Assembly (NCBI RefSeq): GCF_003116015.1
Contig: NZ_LGQZ01000141.1
Coordinates: forward strand, 28,359 to 92,358
From: Azospirillum sp. TSO22-1
GTDB lineage: Bacteria > Pseudomonadota > Alphaproteobacteria > Azospirillales > Azospirillaceae
Direction of reading: 5' to 3'
Length of the DNA stretch: 64,000 bases
In this document: in pieces, positions 7,038 through 14,772 of the stretch
How the letters are laid out: each line of letters begins with the position of its first letter
Numbering within the stretch: position 1 is the stretch's first letter
Program-made: the position numbers and the translations under genes
Notes under the pieces: generated by a model
Database searches by the model: none
Seen by the model: only the letters and a program-made list of their open reading frames with translations
What the model was told of the DNA's origin: nothing

Positions 7038-8777
7038 ATGAAGCGCCTGATCTCAACCTTCGCCCTGGCGGCCGGCCTGGCGGTCTGGGCCGCGGCGGCC
7101 GTCGCCGGCCCGGTCTCCAACGACGACATCCTCAAGGACGCGACCAGCACCGGCGACGTGCTCAGCTACGGCCTGGGTCCGCAGGGCCAGCGCTTCAGCC
7201 CGCTCGCCAAGCTCACGCCCGAGACGGTGGCGAAGCTGGTTCCGGCGTGGTCCTTCTCCTTCGGCGGCGAGAAGCAGCGCGGGCAAGAGGCGCAGCCGCT
7301 GGTGCACGACGGCGTCATGTACGTCACCGGCTCCTACTCGCGCCTGTTCGCGGTCGATGCGCGCACGGGCCAGAAGAAGTGGCAGTACGATCACCGCCTG
7401 CCGGAGGGCATCATGCCCTGCTGCGACGTGGTGAACCGCGGCGCCGCGATCCACGGCAACAAGGTCTACTTCACCACGCTGGACGCGCGCCTCGTGGCGC
7501 TCGACAAGGACACCGGCAAGGTGGTGTGGAACAAGAAGCTGGCCGACTACCAGGCCGGCTACTCCAACACCGCGGCGCCGCTGGTCGTCGAGGGCAAGGT
7601 CATCACCGGCAACTCCGGCGGCGAGTTCGGCATCGTCGGCATGGTCGAGGCGCGCGACGCCGAGACCGGCGAGCTGGTCTGGCAGCGCCCGATGGTCGAA
7701 GGCCACATGGGCACGCTGAACGGCAAGGAATCCACGATGACCGGCAAGCTGAACGCCAGCTGGCCGGGCGACCTGTGGAAGACCGGCGGCGGCGCCACCT
7801 GGCTGGGCGGCACCTACGACCCGGAGACCCGCACGCTGTTCTTCGGCACCGGCAACCCGGCGCCGTGGAACTCGCACCTGCGGCCGGGCGACAACCTCTA
7901 CACCTCGTCCACCGTGGCGCTGAACCCGGACACCGGCGAGATCAAGTGGCATTACCAGACCACGCCGCACGACGGCTGGGACTTCGACGGCGTCAACGAG
8001 TTCGTCTCCTTCGACCTGAAGAAGGACGGGCAGACCATCAAGGCCGGCGCCAAGGCCGACCGCAACGGCTTCTTCTACGTCATCGACCGCACCAACGGTA
8101 AGCTGCTGAACGCCGCGCCGTTCGTCAGCAAGATCACCTGGGCCAAGGAGATCGACCTGAAGACCGGCCGCCCGGTCTACATCGACGACAACCGCCCGGC
8201 CGACCCGAGCGGCGCCGAGAAGGGCAAGCCGGTGTTCGCCGCCCCCGCCTTCCTGGGTGCGAAGAACTGGATGCCGATGGCCTACAGCCCGCAGACCGAG
8301 CTGTTCTACGTCCCGGCCAACGAGTGGGGCATGGACATCTGGAACGAGCCGATCACCTACAAGAAGGGCGCGGCGTACCTGGGCGCCGGCTTCACCATCA
8401 AGCCGCTGTACAACGACTACATCGGCGCGCTGCGCGCCATGGACCCGAAGACCGGCAAGATCGTCTGGGAATACAAGAACCCGGCCCCGCTGTGGGGCGG
8501 CGTCCTGACCACCGCGGGCAACCTGGTGTTCACCGGCACGCCGGAAGGCTTCCTGAAGGCGTTCGACGCCAAGACCGGCAAGGAGGTGTGGAAGTTCCAG
8601 ACCGGTTCCGGCGTGGTCGGCTGCCCGATCACCTGGGAGATGGACGGCGAGCAGTACGTCGCCGTGGCCTCCGGCTGGGGCGGTGCCGTGCCGCTGTGGG
8701 GCGGCGACGTCGCCAAGCTGGTCAAGGACATCAACCAGGGCGGCTCGCTCTGGGTGTTCAAGCTGCCGAAGGCGTAG
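7038..8777 (+). CDS. PQQ-dependent alcohol dehydrogenase, probable lanthanide type (ExaF/PedH-like)
   Basis: A 579-residue periplasmic quinoprotein that oxidises alcohols with PQQ. The start at 7038 gives a signal peptide (MKRLISTFALAAGLAV, cleavage near AVAG). Eight-bladed propeller repeats carry the tryptophan-docking pattern (for example DAKTGKEVWKFQTGSG). The adjacent cysteine pair Cys128-Cys129 (MPCCDVVNRG) forms the ring disulphide over PQQ. At the catalytic aspartate the sequence is WDFDG: Asp315 is the base, and residue +2 is Asp317. Calcium MxaF-type enzymes have Ala there, while XoxF/ExaF/PedH enzymes have Asp, which binds the lanthanide. It ends the plus-strand relay operon and is followed by a strong terminator. 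No cytochrome c gene is adjacent. Confidence 0.92.
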   Translation: MKRLISTFALAAGLAVWAAAAVAGPVSNDDILKDATSTGDVLSYGLGPQGQRFSPLAKLTPETVAKLVPAWSFSFGGEKQRGQEAQPLVHDGVMYVTGSYSRLFAVDARTGQKKWQYDHRLPEGIMPCCDVVNRGAAIHGNKVYFTTLDARLVALDKDTGKVVWNKKLADYQAGYSNTAAPLVVEGKVITGNSGGEFGIVGMVEARDAETGELVWQRPMVEGHMGTLNGKESTMTGKLNASWPGDLWKTGGGATWLGGTYDPETRTLFFGTGNPAPWNSHLRPGDNLYTSSTVALNPDTGEIKWHYQTTPHDGWDFDGVNEFVSFDLKKDGQTIKAGAKADRNGFFYVIDRTNGKLLNAAPFVSKITWAKEIDLKTGRPVYIDDNRPADPSGAEKGKPVFAAPAFLGAKNWMPMAYSPQTELFYVPANEWGMDIWNEPITYKKGAAYLGAGFTIKPLYNDYIGALRAMDPKTGKIVWEYKNPAPLWGGVLTTAGNLVFTGTPEGFLKAFDAKTGKEVWKFQTGSGVVGCPITWEMDGEQYVAVASGWGGAVPLWGGDVAKLVKDINQGGSLWVFKLPKA

Positions 8778-8792
8778 CGCAAAAGCCTCTGG

Positions 8793-8828
8793 AAGCCCCT
8801 CTCCCCCGACGGGAGAGGGGCTTTTTTT
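8793..8828 (+). terminator. Rho-independent terminator after the PQQ dehydrogenase
   Basis: A perfect 13-bp stem, AAGCCCCTCTCCC (8793-8805) pairing with GGGAGAGGGGCTT (8811-8823), with a 5-nt loop and a T7 run to 8828. It sits 15 nt after the dehydrogenase stop and just before the end of the convergent beta-helix gene, which it may also serve. Confidence 0.9.
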
Positions 8829-8840
8829 GCGTCTGAAATG

Positions 8841-9917
8841 TCAGCGCATGAAGAAGCCGCCGCTCAGGTCGTAACCCGGCTGCGGGGGCTCCACGAGGGC
8901 CGACACCGTGTCGAGCGGACTCCGCGGCGTGCCCGGCAGATCCACCCCGGGAGCGGCCATCAGCGTCGCCCCGTCCTGCGGCAACCCGGGATCCAGCAGG
9001 GCCGGCGGGCCGAACAGGTTCGCCACACCCGGATCCGGTTCCGCCGCCATCGCCGCCCGGACGCCGGTCTGCAGGCTCCAGTCGGTGCCGTTGCCGCGCA
9101 GCGTGTTGTTCCGGTAGGTGTTGTTCACGCCGGTGTCGCCGTTCTCCTCGATTCCCTTGAGGCTGTCGGTGATCGTGTTGTTGCTGACCAGCGAATGGTC
9201 GTTCGGACCGCTGCCATGCAGATGGTTGCCGGCGCCGATCAGGATGCCGGCGCCGTGCACCGCGCGGATGGCGTTGCAGGTGATCGTCAGGTCGGTGGCG
9301 TCGTGCCACGAGCTGATGCCGTCGCCGACCACGTCGTGCACGGTGTTGTTCACCACCCGGCCTCTGGTTCCGATATAGATGCCGTGCACGAGGGTGCTGT
9401 GCTCGCCGTTCGGGCCGATGTCGTAGACGAGGCTGCCGGAAATGGTGATGTCGGCGTCACCGTTGAAGCCGTCCGCCATGATTCCGGCGCCGCCCTGGCC
9501 GCCGGTGTTGGCGGCGGACCACGCCACGGAATCTCGGGCGATGTCGTGCACCTTGACGTTGCGCACCGCCGACCCGCTCCCCGACGTGAGCACTCCATAC
9601 AGCCAGGGCATGCCGCCCTGCGGCTGACTGCCGTCGACCTCGAAGCCGTCGATCACCACGTGGTCGCCCAGGTTGTTCCAGGCCTCGTGCTCGTTGTCGG
9701 CGGATCCCGGCACGATCCTGGCGGCCCATTTCACGTCCGAGACGTAGGTGACGCCGTCTGTCTCGGTATGGATCCCGCCCAGGTAAGTCCCCGGTGCGAC
9801 GTGGACGGTAGTCCCGGCTTTGGCGTGCTCGGCCGCTTCCTGGATGGTCTTGAAGGGCGAGGATTTGCTGCCAGGATTCGAATCGGATCCGGTCGCCGAG
9901 ACGTAAAGATCGACCAT
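8841..9917 (-). CDS. Parallel beta-helix repeat protein (pectate-lyase-like fold), function unknown
   Basis: A 358-residue protein. The ATG at 9917 was chosen because it begins MVDLYVSATGSDSNPGS, the usual N-terminus of DUF1565-like beta-helix proteins, and has GAGGG upstream. The body is a right-handed beta-helix: repeated short strands with Asn/Gly turns (DHVVIDGFEVDG, NVKVHDIARDSV, GDADITISGSLVYDIG, VSNNTITDSLKGIEENG). No signal peptide is visible, so if secreted it would need a type I-like or other route. The last 70 residues are Pro/Gly-rich and lack repeats. Relatives include polysaccharide lyases and NosD-like proteins; I see no catalytic motif that decides the activity. It appears monocistronic. 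Confidence 0.7.
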   Translation of the reverse strand: MVDLYVSATGSDSNPGSKSSPFKTIQEAAEHAKAGTTVHVAPGTYLGGIHTETDGVTYVSDVKWAARIVPGSADNEHEAWNNLGDHVVIDGFEVDGSQPQGGMPWLYGVLTSGSGSAVRNVKVHDIARDSVAWSAANTGGQGGAGIMADGFNGDADITISGSLVYDIGPNGEHSTLVHGIYIGTRGRVVNNTVHDVVGDGISSWHDATDLTITCNAIRAVHGAGILIGAGNHLHGSGPNDHSLVSNNTITDSLKGIEENGDTGVNNTYRNNTLRGNGTDWSLQTGVRAAMAAEPDPGVANLFGPPALLDPGLPQDGATLMAAPGVDLPGTPRSPLDTVSALVEPPQPGYDLSGGFFMR

Positions 9918-10292
9918 GTTTTGCGAACCCTCATGATCTGTCCGATGATGAATGGGGTAATCCATTCCGTGAAAGCACCCCAATCGCATCGCTTTCTTTA
10001 TGGCGCAGCCGAGTAGCGCGCTGTGTCCTGACAATGACGGAGGAACTACTTACCATCAATGCCAAGTTTTACCTGCGCATGGTATACGCCGCACCGCACA
10101 CATCAACTATGGCGTTGGGCAAAGCAGGGGCGCACTTGATATGGGAATAAATACCTGTTACCGTGATTTGGGTTGAGCCGCAGGCCAGGCCCGACCGGCA
10201 ACCGGGGGCGTCCAGGCATGAAACACGCCACCGATTCACGTTTCACGGTGTCGCAAAGCGTTTCATCCGGCACGTCGTCCTCGAAGGATCCG
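9918..10292. other. 375-bp non-coding gap
   Basis: This gap separates the upstream side of the beta-helix gene from the 3' end of the ABC ATPase gene. It is less GC-rich than its surroundings (for example around 10,060-10,170) and has no convincing ORF. It must hold the promoter of the beta-helix gene. Weak inverted hexamers TGAAAC (10219-10224) and GTTTCA (10240-10245), with another GTTTCA near 10261, are the only structure noticed. Confidence 0.5.
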
Positions 10293-10997
10293 CTACGCCA
10301 GCACCCGGAACGCCGGTTCCGGCCGCGCGAGCAGCTCGGCGCGCAAGGCCTCCACCACCTCCGGCCCGCGCTCGGTGCGCGGGATCCGGATCGGCACCTC
10401 GGCCACCACCCGGCCGGGGCCCGGCGACAGCACCAGCAGCCGGTCGGCCAGCCCCAGCGCCTCGCGCAGGTTGTGGGTGACGAACAGCACGGCCACCGGC
10501 CGCCGCTCCAGCAGCGTGACCAGCAGCGCGCGCAACCGCATCGCCGTCGGCTCGTCGAGGGAAACGAACGCCTCGTCCATCAGCAGCAGGTCGGGATCGA
10601 CCACGAAGGCGCGCGCCAGCGCCACCCGCCGCGCCATGCCCAGCGACAGCTGCAACGGGTAGCGGTCGCCCATCCCCGCCATCTCCACCGCGGCCAGCGC
10701 CGCGTCGGCGCGTGGACCATGCCGCTCCCGCCGCGGCAGCGCGAGGGCGACGTTCTCGCGCACCGTCCGCCACGGCAGCAGGCGCGGATCCTGGAAGACG
10801 TAGCCGAGCGTCCCGTCCGCCCGCTCCACATCGCCGTCGAAGGCCTGGTCGAGGCCGGCGGCGATGTTCAGCATCGTCGTTTTGCCGCACCCCGACGGGC
10901 CGACCAGCGCCACCACCTCGTCCCGCGCGACCTCCAGCCGGACCCCGCGCAGGGCCTCGGCGGCGCCGTAGCGCTTGGAGCGGACCTCAAGCCTCAG
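10293..10997 (-). CDS. ABC importer ATP-binding protein (SsuB/TauB-like)
   Basis: ATPase of a nitrate/sulfonate/taurine-type importer. Motifs: Walker A GPSGCGKTT, Q-loop GYVFQDPRLLPW, a signature region reading LSLGM in place of LSGGQ, Walker B LLLMDEA and H-loop VTHNLREA. The start is uncertain. Homology begins around LRLEVRSKRYG, and the only nearby candidate is a CTG at 10997 that overlaps the end of the permease gene. An ATG at 11111 would add a low-complexity tail lying wholly inside the permease gene. The gene is last in a binding protein-permease-ATPase operon. The altered signature and missing ATG could mean the annotated start is unusual or activity is reduced. Confidence 0.8.
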   Translation of the reverse strand: MRLEVRSKRYGAAEALRGVRLEVARDEVVALVGPSGCGKTTMLNIAAGLDQAFDGDVERADGTLGYVFQDPRLLPWRTVRENVALALPRRERHGPRADAALAAVEMAGMGDRYPLQLSLGMARRVALARAFVVDPDLLLMDEAFVSLDEPTAMRLRALLVTLLERRPVAVLFVTHNLREALGLADRLLVLSPGPGRVVAEVPIRIPRTERGPEVVEALRAELLARPEPAFRVLA

Positions 10998-11742
10998 CGC
11001 GCACGTCCCGCCAGCGGAGAAGCCGGGCTTCGGTCGGCTGCAGGACGGCGTACTCGAGGACCTGGACCACGGCCACGAAGGCAATCGTGTAAGCGAGAAT
11101 GCCGGCGACATCGAACATCTGGAACAGGAGGTTGATCTGGAACCCGACCCCGTCGCTGCGTCCCAGCATCTCGACCACCAGCACGATCTTCCAGATCAGC
11201 GCAAGGCCGGAGCGGGCCGCCGCGGCGAAGTACGGCGTGAGTTGCGGCAGCAGCACGTGGCGCAGCCGATCGAGCGGGCTGAAGCGGTAGACCTGCGCCA
11301 TCTCGAAATAGCGGGCGTCGGCGGCGCGGGCGCCCTCGCGCACCAGCACCACCACGTTGGGGATCTTGTTGACGGCCACGGCGCCGATGGCCGCCGATTC
11401 GGTCAGGCCGAACCAGACATAGGCCAGCACGATGACCACCAGCGCCGGGACGTTGAGGAACAACACCAGCCACGGTCCGAACAGCCGGTCCACCGTCCGC
11501 GACCGGCCGAGCAGCAGCCCAACCGCTCCGCCGACCGCCATCGCCACCACGAAGGCCGCGGCGACGCGCAGCAGCGTGATGCCCAGGTGGTGGACCAGCG
11601 CACCCGAAGCCGCCTCGCGCAGCAGTACCGCGAACACCGCGTCGGGGCCGGGCAGGACGCGGCTGGCCGCCTGCACCGCCGCCGCCTGCCACAGCACCAG
11701 CAGCAGCGCGAAGGACAGCAGCGGGAGGGCGGCGCGGCGCAT
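10987..11742 (-). CDS. ABC importer permease (SsuC/TauC-like)
   Basis: A 251-residue inner-membrane protein with about six hydrophobic segments. The BPD-transport EAA-like loop is visible as YFEMAQVYRFSPLDRLRHVLLP, the contact site for the ATPase. It starts 3 nt after the binding-protein gene and overlaps the ATPase gene. The family usually imports sulfonates, taurine, nitrate, thiamine precursors or similar compounds; the substrate here is not determined by sequence. Confidence 0.88.
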   Translation of the reverse strand: MRRAALPLLSFALLLVLWQAAAVQAASRVLPGPDAVFAVLLREAASGALVHHLGITLLRVAAAFVVAMAVGGAVGLLLGRSRTVDRLFGPWLVLFLNVPALVVIVLAYVWFGLTESAAIGAVAVNKIPNVVVLVREGARAADARYFEMAQVYRFSPLDRLRHVLLPQLTPYFAAAARSGLALIWKIVLVVEMLGRSDGVGFQINLLFQMFDVAGILAYTIAFVAVVQVLEYAVLQPTEARLLRWRDVRAEA

Positions 11743-11745
11743 GAT

Positions 11746-12729
11746 TCAATACCGCACGGATGGCCAGAAGGTGCCCTCGGGCAGGGTGGGCGCGTCGCCC
11801 ACCAGTTCCCGCCCGCCCAGCTTGGCGAGCAGGGCGTAGAGCGCCGCCCCCTCGGCGCGCTCGGCGTCGCCCCAGTGGGCGGGAATGCCGGCGCGGTAAC
11901 GGTCGCGCAGGCGTGTCCAGGTGGCGCCGTCCTCCGCCTGCATGATCGGCCGCAGCCGTTCCCACGCGGCGTCGGAGGTGGCGAGGATCCGCTTGGCCTT
12001 CTCCGACGCGGTGGCGAAGCCGGCGAGCAGTGTCGGGTTGGCCTTCGCCCACTCCTCGCGGAAGGTGAAGCCGACGGCGGGCACGGCGACCTTGGCGCCC
12101 AGCCCCCGCATCAGTTCGTCCACGCCGATCACCGCGCGCATGCCCTGCGCCTCCAGCCGCGCGGCGTAGGGCCAGAAGTTGAGCACGGCGTCCAGTTCGC
12201 CGGACGCGACCTTCTGGTTCAGCAGCGGCGGCGCGGCGAAGGCCGGCCGGGACTCCGCCTCCAGGTCGAGCCCATGCCGCTCGCGGGCGTAGGCCTTGAG
12301 CAGCAGCCAGCTCTTGTCCAGCGGCGTGCCCGCGACGCCGAGGCGCCGGCCGCGCAGGTCGGCCACATCCTTGATCGGGGAGGAGGCCGGCACCATCAGT
12401 GTGCCGACGGCGCTGGAGTGCGGCAGGAACGACAGCGCCTCCCCGGCCGCGCGCTGGCGCGCCACCCACAGATAGTCGGTGACGATCATGTCCACCGCCT
12501 TGGCCTGCAAGGCGACCTGGGTGGCCTGGTTGCTGGCCAGCTCGACCAGCTTGAGCGCGAAGCCGCCTTCCTCGTCCAGGCGGTTGGCGCGGATGGTGTC
12601 CAGCTCCCAGGTGGCGGTGCCGAACTTCAGCACGCCGATGGTCAGCAGCGGGCGCTCGGCCGCGGCGGGGGAGGCCAGGACCGCGAGCAGCAGCACGGCC
12701 GGGACCGTCAGGCGCTTCCAGAAGTTCAT
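11746..12729 (-). CDS. ABC importer substrate-binding protein (NMT1/SsuA-like)
   Basis: A 327-residue exported protein with a signal peptide (MNFWKRLTVPAVLLLAVLAS, ending AAAE). The type-II binding fold starts LTIGVLKFGTATWELDTI, with the inter-domain phrase VDMIVTDYLWVARQ, a DLRGRRLGVAG strand and VASGELDAVLNFWPYAA. ATG 12729 was chosen over the GTG one codon upstream; GGGGAG lies about 9 nt before. It leads the importer operon. It is divergent from the CXXCW-type PQQ-associated gene 130 bp away, suggesting that this importer also serves alcohol or PQQ metabolism. That is inference only. Confidence 0.85.
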   Translation of the reverse strand: MNFWKRLTVPAVLLLAVLASPAAAERPLLTIGVLKFGTATWELDTIRANRLDEEGGFALKLVELASNQATQVALQAKAVDMIVTDYLWVARQRAAGEALSFLPHSSAVGTLMVPASSPIKDVADLRGRRLGVAGTPLDKSWLLLKAYARERHGLDLEAESRPAFAAPPLLNQKVASGELDAVLNFWPYAARLEAQGMRAVIGVDELMRGLGAKVAVPAVGFTFREEWAKANPTLLAGFATASEKAKRILATSDAAWERLRPIMQAEDGATWTRLRDRYRAGIPAHWGDAERAEGAALYALLAKLGGRELVGDAPTLPEGTFWPSVRY

Positions 12730-12862
12730 CACGGGCGTTCTCCCCAGAAGACATCAGGGTATCAGGGCGCGGGCCGGCCGGACATTCGACCTTCAGGCAA
12801 CTTGACGTTGGGGGACCGGCGCCGGTCTCGTCGGCGTGAACGTGATTGGAACGGAGGGCGGG

Positions 12863-13411
12863 GTGCGCGGATCCTTCTGGACGGCGATGGCCGTCGTGAT
12901 GGCGCTGGCTCTGCCGGCCCGGGCGGGCGGGCCGGTGGCCGAGCCGGCGGGCTACCGCCTCGACGGCTACCGCGCGCCGACGCCGGCGACGCTGGCCGGG
13001 GCGATGGCCGTCGACACGGCGGCGGCGCGGCGGCTGGTGGAGGAGGGGGCGGCGCTGCCGGTCAACGTGCTCAAGCTGGAACGCCGGCCGGGCGGGCCGT
13101 GGCTGCTGGCCAAGCCGACGCCGCAAATCCCCGGCGGGGTCTGGCTACCCAACGTCGGGCTCGGCGAGCCCGGGCCGGAGGTCGAGGCCTACATGGTTCA
13201 GGCCCTGGAGCGCCTGACCGGCGGCGAGCGCGGGCGGGGGCTGCTGTTCTACTGCCTGGCCGACTGCTGGATGTCGTGGAACGCCGCCAAGCGGGCGCTC
13301 TCCCTCGGCTACCGCCGCGTCTACTGGTACCGCGACGGCCTCGACGGCTGGGCGGAGGCGGGCCTGCCGACCCAGGACGGCGGCCCGCTGCCCCTGCTCG
13401 ACGTGCCGTGA
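12863..13411 (+). CDS. PQQ-catabolism-associated CXXCW-motif protein (rhodanese-like)
   Basis: A 182-residue exported protein. GTG 12863 was chosen because GGAGGG precedes it and a signal peptide follows (SFWTAMAVVMALALPARA). Upstream GTGs at 12836 and 12842 are possible alternatives. The C-terminal half is rhodanese-like and carries FYCLADCWMSWNAAKRA, the hallmark Cys-x3-Cys-Trp motif of this PQQ-linked family, then GYRRVYWYRDGLDGW. Family members occur in PQQ alcohol-oxidation loci, probably in thiol redox chemistry in the periplasm. Here it is about 4 kb from the dehydrogenase, cut off from it by the beta-helix gene and a separate importer. Confidence 0.85.
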   Translation: MRGSFWTAMAVVMALALPARAGGPVAEPAGYRLDGYRAPTPATLAGAMAVDTAAARRLVEEGAALPVNVLKLERRPGGPWLLAKPTPQIPGGVWLPNVGLGEPGPEVEAYMVQALERLTGGERGRGLLFYCLADCWMSWNAAKRALSLGYRRVYWYRDGLDGWAEAGLPTQDGGPLPLLDVP

Positions 13412-13590
13412 CCAACACGTCAGTGTTTGCGGATGTACTGGTTCGATGCGAACAGGCATAGGGAGAGCAAAACCGTACGCTGCATTGTAATTCTCCCCTG
13501 AAGCAACATTGCGCCGATTTGCGTATTCTGCGGTGGTGTCGCGCGCTGTGCTTGCGTTACGCTGGCCCGCAAGCAATGGGGGAGGCCGGC

Positions 13591-14772
13591 ATGGCGGACG
13601 AGGATACGGTGATCATCACCGACAGTGACGACACCGTCACCGAGACGACGCGGCAGGGGTGGCTCGGCCGCCTCGGCGGTTCGGTCGCCGGGGCGTTCAT
13701 CGGGTTCCTCATGCTGGTCGGCAGCATCGTGCTGCTGTCCTGGAACGAGGGCCGCGCGGTGGACGCCATCACGGCCCTGAACGCCGGCGCCAAGGCGGTG
13801 CAGTCGGTGCCGGCCGACGCCGTGCAGCCGGCCAACGAGGGCAGGCTCGTCCACGTCTCCGGCCCGGCCACCGTGCCCGGGCGGCTGAACGACCCGGTGT
13901 TCAACGTCGGCCACCCCTCGGCCCTGCGGCTGGAGCGCACGGTCGAGATGTACCAGTGGCGCCAGAACGAGGAGAGCAAGAGCGAGAAGTCGGTCGGCGG
14001 CTCCGAGACCACGACGACCACCTACCGCTACGTCAAGGAATGGTCGGAGCGCCCCATCGACTCCAGCGCCTTCAAGCGCCCGGACGGCCACCGCAATCCC
14101 TCCATGCCCTACCGCAGCGCCGCCATTGAGGCGCGCGGCGCCAGGCTCGGCGCCTTCGCCCTCGACCCGTCGCTGGTCAAGCAGGTGAGCGCCTTCGAGC
14201 GGCTGGCGCCGGATTCGTCCGCCGTGCTGCCGCAGGGCTTCTCGTGGGTGGGCGAGCAGCTGTACCGCGGCGCCTCGCCCGACCAGCCGCAGGTCGGCGA
14301 CGTGCGCGTCGGCTTCCGGGTGGTGCCGGTGCAGACGCTCAGCGTCGTCGGCGCGCAGATGAACGGCACGCTGACCGGTTTCCCCGGCGAGCGTGGCCAG
14401 ACGATCAACCTGGTCGAGACCGGTGCCCGCAGCGCCGACACCATGTTCCAGCACGCCAAGTCGGACGAGAACACGCTCACCTGGATCCTGCGCGCGGTGG
14501 GTTTCTTCGTGATGCTGTTCGGGGTGCTGTTCATGGCCAGCCCAATCCTGTGGCTGGCGAGCCTGCTGCCCTTCCTGGAATCGCTGGTGGGGGCGGCGGC
14601 CTTCGGCATGGCGGTGGTGGTGTCGGTCCCGCTGACGCTGACCGTCGTCGCGGTGGCGTGGCTGGCCCACCGGCCGCTGGTCGGCGCGGGGCTGATCGTC
14701 GCCGGGATCGTCCTGGCGGTGCTGATCCGCCGCGTGCTGCCGTCGCGCAAGCGGGTGGCCGCTACGGCGTAG
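13591..14772 (+). CDS. TMEM43-family membrane protein
   Basis: A 393-residue protein. ATG 13591 was chosen because GGGGGAGG lies just upstream; an ATG at 13576 overlaps that ribosome site. After a charged N-terminus there is one membrane segment (GAFIGFLMLVGSIVLLSW) followed directly by the NEGRAV phrase typical of TMEM43/LUMA proteins. A large soluble domain of about 250 residues follows, then a C-terminal bundle of about four membrane segments and a basic tail. Bacterial members are of unknown function. The 3' end overlaps the convergent LacI-type gene by 11 bp. Confidence 0.8.
   Translation: MADEDTVIITDSDDTVTETTRQGWLGRLGGSVAGAFIGFLMLVGSIVLLSWNEGRAVDAITALNAGAKAVQSVPADAVQPANEGRLVHVSGPATVPGRLNDPVFNVGHPSALRLERTVEMYQWRQNEESKSEKSVGGSETTTTTYRYVKEWSERPIDSSAFKRPDGHRNPSMPYRSAAIEARGARLGAFALDPSLVKQVSAFERLAPDSSAVLPQGFSWVGEQLYRGASPDQPQVGDVRVGFRVVPVQTLSVVGAQMNGTLTGFPGERGQTINLVETGARSADTMFQHAKSDENTLTWILRAVGFFVMLFGVLFMASPILWLASLLPFLESLVGAAAFGMAVVVSVPLTLTVVAVAWLAHRPLVGAGLIVAGIVLAVLIRRVLPSRKRVAATA

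Noticed and set aside
13412..13590. A gene in the gap after the CXXCW gene
   Set aside because: Short frames there have no ribosome site or composition of coding sequence. The gap likely holds the promoter of the TMEM43-like gene.
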